Of a stretch of 64,000 nucleotides of DNA, positions 51,839 through 60,275 are shown one piece after another; position 1 is the stretch's first letter; each line of letters starts with the position of its first letter. Origin of the DNA: Zestosphaera sp. (GTDB taxonomy: Archaea > Thermoproteota > Thermoprotei_A > Sulfolobales > NBVN01). The DNA lies in contig JAVYVJ010000001.1 in assembly GCA_038727705.1 (NCBI GenBank), positions 1 through 64,000 on the forward strand, written 5' to 3'. The notes beneath the pieces were generated by a model. It saw nothing but the letters and a program-made list of their open reading frames with translations. It was not told the origin of the DNA and searched no databases. The translations under genes and the position numbers were made by a program.

Positions 51839-53734
51839 GTGAGTTTTAAATCTTTGGCGAGCCTGAGCACGGGTAAGTACTTACTGCTTGGTAATGAGGC
51901 TATAGCGCGCGGGGCTCTTGAAGGGGGTTTAGGGTTTGCTGCCGCCTACCCAGGCACGCCCTCCTCAGAGATTTTGGAATCCCTCGTATCCGTGAGGGAT
52001 GTCCTCGGGATACATGCCGAGTGGAGTGTTAACGAGAAGGTGGCTTTCGAGGCCGCGTACGGCGCCTCACTAGCCGGTGTTAACGCCTTGACGGCTATGA
52101 AGCATGTGGGGGTGAATGTGGCTGCAGACCCTTTGATGAGTTCCGCCTACACCGGGGTTGAGGGAGGCTTCATCGTGGTCACGGCCGACGACCCAAGCAT
52201 GCACAGCAGCCAGAACGAACAGGACAACAGGTGGTACGGCCTCCACGCCTACATACCTGTCTTCGAGCCCTTCGACGCTGGTGAAGCCAAGGAAATGACT
52301 AAATACGCCCTAACTTTCAGCAGGTCGTTCAAACACCCCGTCATCATACGCACGACGACGAGGGTGAGTCACACCAGGGGGGTCGTTGAGTTAGGGCCGA
52401 TACCGGAGCTCAGGAGTAAGGGGAGGTTTGTTAAGGAGGACAGATATGTTGTGATGCCCGCCAACGCCAGGGGGAATAAGGTCAGGCTCCTGAGTAAGTG
52501 GAGGGAGATCTCTGAGGCTGTTAACGACGCTCCCTTCAATAGGGTTGAAGGTGATGGGAGGGTTTTAGTAGTGTCCTCCGGTAACGCATACGGGTACGTG
52601 GTTGAGGCGCTCAAGCACTTCAGAGTCAGGGATAAGGTCAGGCTCCTCAAGGTAGGCACTACAGTGCCGTTGCCGAAGAGACTCTTAATCAGGGCGGCCG
52701 AGGGCGTCGAGAGGATATTGGTTGTTGAGGAGCTGGACCCGATTGTGGAGGAAGGGGTTAAGGCGGCGCTCTACGACGTCGGGTTTAGAGTGAAGGTTAG
52801 AGGTAAGGATTTAGTTGGTTATGAGTTCGAGTTAAATCACGTTAGGGTGAGGAGGGCGATCGCCGAATTCCTCAACCTGGGGTATGTGGGGCCTCAGGCA
52901 AGGCCCCAGCCTCGGGACGGTGTGCCGGCCAGGATACCGACGCTGTGTCCGGGCTGCCCCTACAGGCCCCTCTTCTTCGAGTTGAGGAGGCTTGTCAACC
53001 AGGAGAAGATGTCCTACATAGCGTCCGGCGACATAGGTTGCTATTCACTGAGCTATAACCCGCCCTACAGAATGCAGGACGTGATGATCGAGATGGGGAG
53101 CAGTATAGGGGTCGGGTACGGCCTGAGCGTCACGACGGACGACAACGTCATAGCGATAATAGGTGACTCAACGTTCTACCACGCCGGCCTCCCGCCGTTG
53201 CTGAACGCGCTATGGCATGGAAGCCCTATGGTGGTCTTAATACTTGATAATGAGGTCACCGCGATGACCGGCCATCAGCCAGCCCCCTCAACGAAGGGTC
53301 GTGACGGCACCCGCTACATACCGGCGGAGAACATCGTCGCAGGGTTCGGCATCAAGTTCATTGAAGTCGTAGACCCGTACGACGTTAAGGCAGTGCGCGA
53401 GACTGTCAAGAAAGCGCTGAGGTATGTTAGGGAGGCTAGGGAGCCTGCCGTCATAATAGCTAGGAGGAGATGCGCGTTGGAGGCCGTGAGGGATGTAAGG
53501 AGGGCCGGTGTTGAGATCGTGCCCTACGTGGTCCTGGATGACAAGTGTGTGGGTTGTGGTATATGCTATGATTGGTTCCTCTGCCCTGCCATAACGACTA
53601 AGGAAGGTAGGAAGGCGTATATAGATCCGGAGCTCTGTGTGGGGTGTAGCGCGTGCGCTCAAGTCTGCCCCACTAAAGCTATAGTGCCGTTGAAGGACTA
53701 CAATAAGGAGGAAGTCGAGAGGTTCTGGAGGTGA
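51839..53734 (+). CDS. iorA: Indolepyruvate:ferredoxin oxidoreductase alpha subunit
   Basis: TPP enzyme of about 631 residues oxidising aryl pyruvates to acyl-CoA. N-terminal pyrimidine domain (LLLGNEAIARGALEGGLGFAAAYPGTPSSEI), TPP domain (CPGCPYRPLFFEL, ASGDIGCYSL, MGSSIGVGYGLS, IIGDSTFYHAGLPPLLNA) and a C-terminal double [4Fe-4S] domain (CVGCGICYDWFLC and CVGCSACAQVCP). A TATA region (aagatataata, 51794-51804) predicts a transcript start near 51825, so I take GTG 51839 over TTG 51812. Pairs with IorB. Confidence 0.93.
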   Translation: MSFKSLASLSTGKYLLLGNEAIARGALEGGLGFAAAYPGTPSSEILESLVSVRDVLGIHAEWSVNEKVAFEAAYGASLAGVNALTAMKHVGVNVAADPLMSSAYTGVEGGFIVVTADDPSMHSSQNEQDNRWYGLHAYIPVFEPFDAGEAKEMTKYALTFSRSFKHPVIIRTTTRVSHTRGVVELGPIPELRSKGRFVKEDRYVVMPANARGNKVRLLSKWREISEAVNDAPFNRVEGDGRVLVVSSGNAYGYVVEALKHFRVRDKVRLLKVGTTVPLPKRLLIRAAEGVERILVVEELDPIVEEGVKAALYDVGFRVKVRGKDLVGYEFELNHVRVRRAIAEFLNLGYVGPQARPQPRDGVPARIPTLCPGCPYRPLFFELRRLVNQEKMSYIASGDIGCYSLSYNPPYRMQDVMIEMGSSIGVGYGLSVTTDDNVIAIIGDSTFYHAGLPPLLNALWHGSPMVVLILDNEVTAMTGHQPAPSTKGRDGTRYIPAENIVAGFGIKFIEVVDPYDVKAVRETVKKALRYVREAREPAVIIARRRCALEAVRDVRRAGVEIVPYVVLDDKCVGCGICYDWFLCPAITTKEGRKAYIDPELCVGCSACAQVCPTKAIVPLKDYNKEEVERFWR

Positions 53735-54366
53735 GTTCCACGCTCAACATACTCATATCGGGTGTCGGCGGTCAGGGGTTACTGACCCTCGCAAGGATCC
53801 TCGGTCAGGCAGCGCTCAACGAGGGGCATAAGGTTTACATAGCTGAGACTCACGGAATGAGTCAGAGAGGGGGCTCTGTCACCGTCTTCATGAGGGTCGG
53901 CGACGACGTGATGGCCCCCCTACCCCCGGAGGATGACGTGAACCTCCACATATCGATGGAGCTGATAGAGGCCGTCCGCTACTCAACAATGCACAGCGTC
54001 AACACGGTGGCCATAGTCAACAACAAGGTCATCAGGCCCTCACTGCCCGGGGTTAAGATGCCGTCAGTCGAGGAGCTGGTCAACATGCTTAGGGGGTCCA
54101 CCCGAAATCTTTACCTAGTAGACGCCTCAGACATATCCATGGGTCTCGGCAGCACTGTGGGCGCTAACGTAGTGATGCTTGGGTTCGCGACCTACCTACT
54201 CGAGAAATCGTCGATAGTGAGGAGGGAGTCCGCGATCAACGAAGTCCTTAAGCTAGGGGCTCGGGAGCTGAACGTGAAGCTCTTCGAGGCAGGCTACCTG
54301 GACGCCTCAAAGAAGGTCGGCGAGGAATCGCTGAAGCATCTCAGCGAGGTCTTCAGGAAAGGATGA
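53731..54366 (+). CDS. iorB: Indolepyruvate:ferredoxin oxidoreductase beta subunit
   Basis: The 211-residue gamma-domain-like subunit: NILISGVGGQGLLTLARILGQAA, ETHGMSQRGGSVTVFMRVG, LGSTVGANVVMLG. Overlaps iorA by four bases. With IorA it degrades aromatic amino acids after transamination; the acyl-CoA can go to the ADP-forming synthetase. Peptide import (oppABCDF) and the D-aminoacylase would feed the same catabolism. Confidence 0.94.
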   Translation: MSSTLNILISGVGGQGLLTLARILGQAALNEGHKVYIAETHGMSQRGGSVTVFMRVGDDVMAPLPPEDDVNLHISMELIEAVRYSTMHSVNTVAIVNNKVIRPSLPGVKMPSVEELVNMLRGSTRNLYLVDASDISMGLGSTVGANVVMLGFATYLLEKSSIVRRESAINEVLKLGARELNVKLFEAGYLDASKKVGEESLKHLSEVFRKG

Positions 54367-54500
54367 GTAAGCGCCTGTGGTTGGTGGGGAACGCGTCAGA
54401 AGCCTGGTCCTCATCACGCACTCAGGCCTTACAAGGCACATCATCAAGGTTTTTAGTTAAGTCGTCCCCGCATGGATCCTTAAATGCTCTGCGTTTTAAT

Positions 54501-54510
54501 GCTTTTTAAC
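54501..54510 (+). promoter_or_regulatory. TATA box for the second RAM-domain gene
   Basis: gctttttaac is centred 38 bp before ATG 54544, giving a transcript start near 54531. The rest of the 177-bp gap after iorB shows nothing else clear. Confidence 0.5.
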
Positions 54511-54543
54511 TTTGAGTTCACAATATATTATTAGTGAATAATA

Positions 54544-54789
54544 ATGCCCATGGCCATAGTTCTCATAAATACAGAGATAGGGTCGGAAGCTGACGTGCTA
54601 AACGCCCTGGCCAACGTCGAGGGCGTCAAGGAGATATATGAAGTCTACGGGATGTATGACGTCGTCATAAAGATAGAGGCCCCTACACACGAGTCACTGA
54701 GGGATATAATAATAAATAAGGTGAGGAGAATCCCCCAGGTCCGGGGGACCACTACGATGATAGTGGTCGAGCAGAGGATAATTCAGTAA
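54544..54789 (+). CDS. Stand-alone Lrp/AsnC RAM-domain protein (paralogue)
   Basis: An 81-residue effector-binding domain, closely matching the protein at 1282-1539 (AIVLINTEIGSEADVLNAL, VYGMYDVVIKIEAPTHESL, VRGTTTMIVVE), again without HTH. It lies after iorAB, an amino-acid catabolic operon, which makes an amino-acid-sensing role reasonable but unproven. Confidence 0.88.
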   Translation: MPMAIVLINTEIGSEADVLNALANVEGVKEIYEVYGMYDVVIKIEAPTHESLRDIIINKVRRIPQVRGTTTMIVVEQRIIQ

Positions 54790-54897
54790 AATTACTAGGA
54801 CCTCCAATATGGGCTGTTTTTCCACGAACATGTTGAAGACTTGTGATTCGGTAGTAATGCATGTCTGGCCGTGCTTCCAGACCCGCATGGGGGTGAT

Positions 54898-55350
54898 TTA
54901 TTTTTCCCTGCGAATCCTGTGAGGAGTGTTTGGTGATCCTCGCTTTTTAGATGGGGTTGAGTTGGCCTTAATCGATAAGCCGACGTCAAGCAGCGCTTCA
55001 AGCACCTCACGGGCTCTCTCAGTTAATTTGTAGAGTTTGAATCTACCTCTCCTAGCTGTTTCCACGAGGCCTAGTTCCACGAGATCCTGCATGTGGTGGG
55101 ACACCAGCGTTTGATCAAGCCCTAGTACGTGAGATACGACACATACGGGGAGTGGTCCTTCCCTAAGTAGTAGGAGGATCTTCAGTCTGCTGGTCTCTCC
55201 GAGAGTTCTTAAGTACCTTGCAACAATCACTATATCCTCCTGCGGTAGTTCGATAACTCTGTCCAAGTCGAGCGGTATCTCCTTCAACCTACACTTACCG
55301 GCAGCCCTCAATTCCTTGAACACGTCCGACAATCTGAGGGATCTACCCAC
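54898..55350 (-). CDS. ArsR-family winged-helix regulator
   Basis: A 150-residue HTH protein: VARYLRTLGETSRLKILLLLREGPLPVCVVSHVLGLDQTLVSHHMQDLVELGLVETARRGRFKLYKLT is the ArsR fold, with an extra N-terminal helix region of about 40 residues and a basic C-terminal tail. Cysteines are at about residue 20 and in the PVC segment, so redox or metal sensing is possible. It lies next to the ferredoxin/mini-HdrA operon, whose promoter has a palindrome suited to a dimeric ArsR. Start ATG/GTG at 55350. Confidence 0.88.
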   Translation of the reverse strand: MGRSLRLSDVFKELRAAGKCRLKEIPLDLDRVIELPQEDIVIVARYLRTLGETSRLKILLLLREGPLPVCVVSHVLGLDQTLVSHHMQDLVELGLVETARRGRFKLYKLTERAREVLEALLDVGLSIKANSTPSKKRGSPNTPHRIRREK

Positions 55351-55407
55351 CTACCACACCTAACCAGGCTTAAAGAGGCTACGAAAGAATTAAAGGGTTG
55401 GAATTCC

Positions 55408-55629
55408 TCACCGCTCGTCTCCATAATACTTGATTGCCGATGAGGGGCAGATTTTCTGGCAACCCCTGCACAGCTCAACGCAGTTATCCGGTTTGACCAC
55501 CACCGGCTTCCCGTCAGTGCCCAGGCCGTACACCTCGTGCGGGCAGAAGTTATAGCAGGTTAGGCACCCGCTGCACTTCTCGTAGTCTATTACTGGATAC
55601 CAGTTCCTAGTCAAGCCTAAACACCTCAC
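55408..55629 (-). CDS. Two-cluster ferredoxin
   Basis: A 73-residue ferredoxin with CxxCxxCxxxCP (C19, C22, C25, C29) and CxxxCxxCxxxCP (C50, C54, C57, C61), so two [4Fe-4S] clusters, the second with an extra residue between the first two cysteines. It overlaps the mini-HdrA stop by four bases, implying a joint electron transfer function. Confidence 0.88.
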   Translation of the reverse strand: MRCLGLTRNWYPVIDYEKCSGCLTCYNFCPHEVYGLGTDGKPVVVKPDNCVELCRGCQKICPSSAIKYYGDER

Positions 55630-55988
55630 GCACTCAGAGCTTCCTCAACGGCCTTGATGGCTTCCTCAGTGCTCATGTTCCTTACTTCAACACCTTTAAA
55701 CTTGGACTCATCGAAACCTAGTTCCCGGAAAATCCACCCGAACATCTTCCGCTGCATTGCTGGATCGCAGCCAGCCACCACAACCCTCTCAACGCCCCTG
55801 TCACCACTCAGCAACGCCCTCCAGAAGTTATCGCCGTCGGCGGCGCAGAGTTGCGGGTGGATCACTACGAAGTCAACTTTCTTATTCCTTCTGAAGTGGT
55901 TAACTACTTCAAACACGTTCATCTTATGAAACGACGGGCACGTGCCTTGACAAACGCAAACGATTAAACCCTTCAAGTGTATCACCAC
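55626..55988 (-). CDS. Mini-HdrA: stand-alone HdrA N-terminal-like domain
   Basis: 120 residues with cysteines at 11, 13, 17, 48 and 74 (VCVCQGTCPSF, HPQLCAADGDNFW, RVVVAGCDPAMQRKMF). The order and the RVVVAxCxP motif match the N-terminal part of HdrA from heterodisulfide-reductase complexes, but the FAD domain and C-terminal ferredoxin are missing. The neighbouring ferredoxin may supply that part. It could bind a cluster and pass electrons, or carry a persulfide. Start GTG 55988, practically leaderless. Confidence 0.65.
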   Translation of the reverse strand: MVIHLKGLIVCVCQGTCPSFHKMNVFEVVNHFRRNKKVDFVVIHPQLCAADGDNFWRALLSGDRGVERVVVAGCDPAMQRKMFGWIFRELGFDESKFKGVEVRNMSTEEAIKAVEEALSA

Positions 55989-55990
55989 TC

Positions 55991-56010
55991 ATATGAATAT
56001 ATATTCATAT
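55991..56010. promoter_or_regulatory. Perfect 20-bp palindrome in the mini-HdrA promoter
   Basis: ATATGAATATATATTCATAT equals its own reverse complement. On the minus strand it lies between the TATA element (rc of atatataaatc, about 56007-56018) and the predicted transcript start next to GTG 55988. That is where a dimeric repressor would block polymerase. The ATTCA/TGAAT half-sites resemble ArsR-family operators, and an ArsR gene is next door. Confidence 0.65.
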
Positions 56011-56065
56011 ATAAATCTTTCGGTCTTTCGGACTTACCAGTGCCTCATTAGCTAGGTGTTCGGGA

Positions 56066-56085
56066 CCTAAAAGACGAGGCTTTCA
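56066..56085 (-). mobile_element. Degraded IS200/IS605-type end
   Basis: On the minus strand this reads CTGAAAGCCTCGTCTTTTAG(G), matching the hairpin left arm and loop at 26415-26434 in 19 of 20 positions. The right arm needed for the hairpin is lost. It appears to be an old element remnant. Confidence 0.4.
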
Positions 56086-56155
56086 GTTGTGGGGGCTTGG
56101 GTTTTTACCTACTCTGCCTCAGTCGTCCTACACCTCAGGCATCGTATGGGTAGCG

Positions 56156-57181
56156 TCATGTGAGGCTTACAACCAGCTTATCTAGCTCATAGGTATCCAC
56201 CAACAACTCTATGAGATCCCTCAAGTAGGCGGAGATCCTAGTCAAGTGTTCCTTACCCGCGTGCTCGAGCAGTGCTGGGTCTCCGGCTACGTTGGATTCA
56301 AGCCTCCTCAGCTCGTCGACTAGGAGGCCTAGGGATTCCGGTTTCTTCGACTCGTGCTCCAGTATTAGGTAGTTGGTTACTTGAATGTACTTAGTACGCA
56401 GTGATTCAACGTAATCTAGTAGCCTGTAGTGCGTGTTCGAGGTGTCCGTGCTGAGTTTCTCCAGGTCTTCAACCAAGTCAGACAGGTGGTCAGCTATTCT
56501 CTCTAGGAGTTTGAGCGTCATAGCCAGGTAGATTGTGTGGGCGGTTGAGTTCAGCCCTATTGAGGAATGGTTAATCCTGCCAAGAAGGACTTGATTCAGT
56601 TGCCTTAAGCCGTATAGGTAGAGCTTATCTATCAAGTCATCCCTCTCCAGAACCTCACGAACTTCGGTTGTCTTACTCCTCAAGAATTCCTCAATATTCT
56701 CGAACGACTTCAGAGTGAGTCTGACGAGAGTCCTTAGCACTTCTGAGAACGGGAATGTTGAGATGTTGGCAAGACACTGCAACACTATCGTGTCCTTATC
56801 CTTCTCAGTGATTTCCAGCCCTATGGTCTTCTCAGTCACCAGTCTAACAAACTCCTCCAGCTTGGTGGTGGGGCAATCACCGCAGGTGACGGTCATCATA
56901 TCGTAACCCACAACGTAGGATGCAATCAACCTTATCATCGATATCTCTACGGCATCACTGCTCACTTCTAGCTCCTCCTCCAGCGGCTCCTCAGGATGTG
57001 TCTCTTCACTGGAACGCACTTTAAGGGATGAGTCAGGCATTACTTCAATAACTAATTCAGACCCATGCTTCAGGTTCAGACTCCTCACCCACTCCTTAGG
57101 TAGTGAGACCGTGTAGGTGGAACCGCCGACGACCTGCACCCTCCTCCTATACCTCATCCTGAACTCCCTAGCTATTTCCAC
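56156..57181 (-). CDS. AbrB-PhoU fusion phosphate regulator
   Basis: A 341-residue protein: N-terminal AbrB/SpoVT DNA-binding hairpin (RRVQVVGGSTYTVSLPKEWVRSLNLKHGSELVIEV, residues about 12-50), an acidic linker, then a PhoU-like helical domain (RLLDYVESLRTKY). In archaea such fusions are thought to regulate phosphate uptake genes. It is divergent from the pst operon, consistent with control of that operon. Confidence 0.88.
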   Translation of the reverse strand: MEIAREFRMRYRRRVQVVGGSTYTVSLPKEWVRSLNLKHGSELVIEVMPDSSLKVRSSEETHPEEPLEEELEVSSDAVEISMIRLIASYVVGYDMMTVTCGDCPTTKLEEFVRLVTEKTIGLEITEKDKDTIVLQCLANISTFPFSEVLRTLVRLTLKSFENIEEFLRSKTTEVREVLERDDLIDKLYLYGLRQLNQVLLGRINHSSIGLNSTAHTIYLAMTLKLLERIADHLSDLVEDLEKLSTDTSNTHYRLLDYVESLRTKYIQVTNYLILEHESKKPESLGLLVDELRRLESNVAGDPALLEHAGKEHLTRISAYLRDLIELLVDTYELDKLVVSLT

Positions 57182-57228
57182 TAAATAGATTATATATTTT
57201 AATGCACTCCTTATATTTAATATAATTT

Positions 57229-57239
57229 CTATACTTAAA
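57229..57239 (+). promoter_or_regulatory. TATA box of the pst operon
   Basis: tatacttaaag is centred about 45 bp before ATG 57281, giving a transcript start near 57260 and a leader with ggtgga before the start. The 100-bp divergent region toward the AbrB-PhoU gene is very AT-rich and holds imperfect inverted AT repeats (57192-57225), possible binding sites of the regulator. Confidence 0.4.
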
Positions 57240-57280
57240 GAATAAAAAGAAAGAGCCGATCCAGGATTTGGTGGAGTAAT

Positions 57281-58480
57281 ATGAGCGGTGATGGTGGGAA
57301 ATCGAGTAAAGCCCTCACACTGGTACTGCTAGCCTTAGTGGCTGCGTCCTTCTCGGTCGCCATGTATTTCCAGGCACTTAACTTGATGCGGACGGCAGGT
57401 ACCTCTACAACCACTTCGACGGCAAGTTCCGTCCTCACGTCAACATCGCCAGCCGCCACAACGAGGCCTTGGGGCAGTGTCACCTTATCCGGCGCTGGCG
57501 CTTCCTTCCTAGCCCCACAGATGTTTGAGTGGTCTCGAGCCCTCACTGAAACTGTGGGGCTTAGGGTGGAGTATCAGAGCGTGGGCAGCGGCGCCGGTAG
57601 GGATATGTTCTTCAATAAGGTCGTCCATTTCGCGGGGAGTGACCCGCCCCTCTCTAGGGAGCTGCACGAACAGTATGCGGGTGGGGTCATGCAGTTGCCC
57701 GTGGTCGTCGGCTCCGTCGTTATAGTGTACAACATCCCTGAAGTGCCTGAGGGTAGAAGCATCTGCCTAAGTAGCGATGTCATGGCCTTAATCTACAGGG
57801 GTGATATTAGGTATTGGGATGACCAGAGGATCCTGGACGTCAACCCGGACCTTAGGGGAGTGCTACCTCATCAAGAGATAGTGGCTGTTCACAGGTCTGA
57901 CTCAAGCGGCACTACATCAGTATTCACTGCATATCTTAACAAAGCCTCACCGGAGGTGTGGAGCAAAGGCTTGGTTGGCTTCACAGTCGATTGGCCCGTC
58001 GACGCGGTCGGCAGGGGAGTTGGGGGTAAGGGAAATGAAGGAGTGACGCAGGTGGTGAAGACCACCCCCTACTCACTGGGCTACGTCGAATTAAGCTACG
58101 CGATAACCCAGAGGTTACCTACCGCGGCGTTGAGGAACGCGGAGGGTGTATGTGTCAAGCCCACAGACCAAACAGTCCTCAACGCCGTCAGGAACTCCAC
58201 GGCGTTCCTTCCCCAGTCACCTCTGGACGACTGGAGCAATGTCCTGCCGCAAATGCTTAACCCTCCTGGGAGGGATTCATACCCGATAGTCTCCTTCTCT
58301 TACATTTTCATCTACAGAACATATCCAGACAGGGCCGTTGTGGAGGCGTTGAGGGAATTCATCAGGTGGATAAACACTGAGGGTCAGGAACGCATGGTGC
58401 CCGGATACCTGCCAATAACTGAGGAGGTAAGGAGGGTAAATCTGAAGGCAATTGAGTTGCTTGAAGTTGGAGGGACGTAG
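57281..58480 (+). CDS. pstS: Phosphate-binding protein PstS
   Basis: A 399-residue periplasmic-binding-type protein with an N-terminal membrane anchor (LTLVLLALVAASFSVAMYFQALNL), a Ser/Thr-rich stalk, then SGAGASFLAPQMFEWSRAL, the phosphate-binding RSDSSGTTSVFTAYL and YPIVSFSYIFIYRTY. First gene of pstSCAB-phoU. Start ATG 57281. Confidence 0.95.
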   Translation: MSGDGGKSSKALTLVLLALVAASFSVAMYFQALNLMRTAGTSTTTSTASSVLTSTSPAATTRPWGSVTLSGAGASFLAPQMFEWSRALTETVGLRVEYQSVGSGAGRDMFFNKVVHFAGSDPPLSRELHEQYAGGVMQLPVVVGSVVIVYNIPEVPEGRSICLSSDVMALIYRGDIRYWDDQRILDVNPDLRGVLPHQEIVAVHRSDSSGTTSVFTAYLNKASPEVWSKGLVGFTVDWPVDAVGRGVGGKGNEGVTQVVKTTPYSLGYVELSYAITQRLPTAALRNAEGVCVKPTDQTVLNAVRNSTAFLPQSPLDDWSNVLPQMLNPPGRDSYPIVSFSYIFIYRTYPDRAVVEALREFIRWINTEGQERMVPGYLPITEEVRRVNLKAIELLEVGGT

Positions 58481-58495
58481 TTAGGTGGTAGTAAG

Positions 58496-59428
58496 GTGAT
58501 TTTTCTGCCTAAATCCGATAAGGTGGTCTTCTACTCAATCCTGCCGTTGGTGATCGGAGTTCTGGGCTTCTTCATAACGGTGGGTTTTTTCATGTTACAT
58601 CAAGCCCTACCCTCCTTCATGCGGTTCGGCGTCGACTTACTTGTCTCGAGCGTGTGGAGTCCTGCGGAGGATCCTGGGCGTGAGGTCTACGGGCTGGCCG
58701 CCCCCTTTCTCGGCTCTCTGTACGTGTCCGCTCTGGCCACTCTATTTGCGCTCCCGCTATCAGTGGCGCTCACGTTCAGCACCACCGAGATACTGCCTAG
58801 GCATGTGGCGGGACTCCTGCGGAACGTTGTGGAAGTCATGGGGGGACTGCCCACAGTGGTTTACGGCTTATGGGGTTCCTTAGTGTTGAGCCCTTACCTC
58901 AGGGACTCGGTGATGAAGCCGTTACACAATTACCTAGGATTCCTACCTATCTTCTCCTGCAGACCGATAACCGGCTACTCAGTGCTGACCGCCTCCATAG
59001 TCCTGGCCACCGCAACCACTCCCTACGTCACCGCCCTCCTCATAGAGGGGTATGGAATGATACCGGCGAAGTATAAGGAGGGGATTCTCTCTTTAGGGGC
59101 TACCAGGTATGAAGTCTTCAAACTGTTACTTGGGCTACTCAGGCCCTACGTGATTGCCTCCTCCCTACTGGGCTTTAGCAGGGCGTTGGGCGAGACGACC
59201 ATAGTGGCTTTGACGATAGGAAATGCCGTTAAGCCTACCTTATGCATCTTCGACCCGACACACACGATACCCTCACTGATAGCCAGTCAATTCGAGAGTG
59301 CTAGACTCTATACCTACGCCCTACCAACTCTGTTCGCCGGCGGCTCCCTACTGCTCGCGGTGAGTCTAGGGGTCAGCTACGTCGGGATTAAAATGATCTA
59401 CACGTGGAGGGGGAGAATACATGTCTAG
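58496..59428 (+). CDS. pstC: Phosphate ABC permease PstC
   Basis: A 310-residue membrane protein with about six helices, the PstC-type N-terminus (VVFYSILPLVIGVLGFFITVGFFMLHQALPSF) and the EAA loop (YKEGILSLGATRYEVFKLLL, then RALGETTIVALTIGN). Start GTG 58496, 15 bases after pstS. Overlaps pstA by eight bases. Confidence 0.94.
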   Translation: MIFLPKSDKVVFYSILPLVIGVLGFFITVGFFMLHQALPSFMRFGVDLLVSSVWSPAEDPGREVYGLAAPFLGSLYVSALATLFALPLSVALTFSTTEILPRHVAGLLRNVVEVMGGLPTVVYGLWGSLVLSPYLRDSVMKPLHNYLGFLPIFSCRPITGYSVLTASIVLATATTPYVTALLIEGYGMIPAKYKEGILSLGATRYEVFKLLLGLLRPYVIASSLLGFSRALGETTIVALTIGNAVKPTLCIFDPTHTIPSLIASQFESARLYTYALPTLFAGGSLLLAVSLGVSYVGIKMIYTWRGRIHV

Positions 59429-60275
59429 AAACCTCCTCGCAAGGAAGTTAAAGAATTACTTGATGACGTCCCTGACGCTCCTGACTTCAGCGCTGGCGGT
59501 AATCCCGCTAGCCTCCATACTTCACGCAGCGATAGTTGAGGGCGGCAGAACCCTCCTTGAGGCAGGGGTGAATTTCCTCATGGAGCTACCCCCCACGCCT
59601 TTAAGCTCTAGCGTGGGCGGTGTAGCGCCCGCCCTCCTGGGTTCCGTGCTTGCAACATCCTTAGCCATCATCATTTCAGGCCCTGTAGCCTTCCTGACGG
59701 CGTTCCTAGTGACCGAGTTCCCGAACAGCATCTTCAGCAAGGCCTTCGAGGTGGTCGTGAGGTCTTTCTCCGGAATACCCTCACTCATAGTGTCTATGTT
59801 CGTCTACTCCGTCGTCGTTGTTCGGATGGGTACCCAATCGCTCCTCGCGGGGTCCCTCTCACTGGCTATAGTCGTCCTACCATACACCTACGTGTACTTC
59901 ACATCCGCCATGAGGTCTGTGCCTGAGACCGTGCGTGAGGCGGCCATGTCTCTAGGTATGAGCAGGTTTCAGGCTTTGAGGCACGTCTACGTGGGTGTCT
60001 CCAGGAAGTACATACTCACGGGAGTCCTGATGTCATGCGTAAGAGCCTTCGGTGACACGGCGCCGCTCCTATTCACCATGGGCTTCCTGATGAACTCCGT
60101 GTTTGCGGGGCTTCTCCAACCAAGTAATTCCCTGCCGGTCCTGATATTCGCTTACGCCCTCTCACCATATGAGGTCTTTCACAGAGTTGCCTGGGGGGCT
60201 ACCCTCCTCCTCATAGTCATATACTTAACCCTCTTCTCGCTTACGAGAGGTCTGCTCAGAGGCGTTAGACTATGA
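59421..60275 (+). CDS. pstA: Phosphate ABC permease PstA
   Basis: A 284-residue permease: SGPVAFLTAFLVTEFP, RSFSGIPSLIVSMFVYSVVV, EAA loop VREAAMSLGMSRFQALRHVYV and RAFGDTAPLLFTMGF (the PstA-type GDTAP). Overlaps pstB by four bases. Confidence 0.95.
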   Translation: MSRNLLARKLKNYLMTSLTLLTSALAVIPLASILHAAIVEGGRTLLEAGVNFLMELPPTPLSSSVGGVAPALLGSVLATSLAIIISGPVAFLTAFLVTEFPNSIFSKAFEVVVRSFSGIPSLIVSMFVYSVVVVRMGTQSLLAGSLSLAIVVLPYTYVYFTSAMRSVPETVREAAMSLGMSRFQALRHVYVGVSRKYILTGVLMSCVRAFGDTAPLLFTMGFLMNSVFAGLLQPSNSLPVLIFAYALSPYEVFHRVAWGATLLLIVIYLTLFSLTRGLLRGVRL

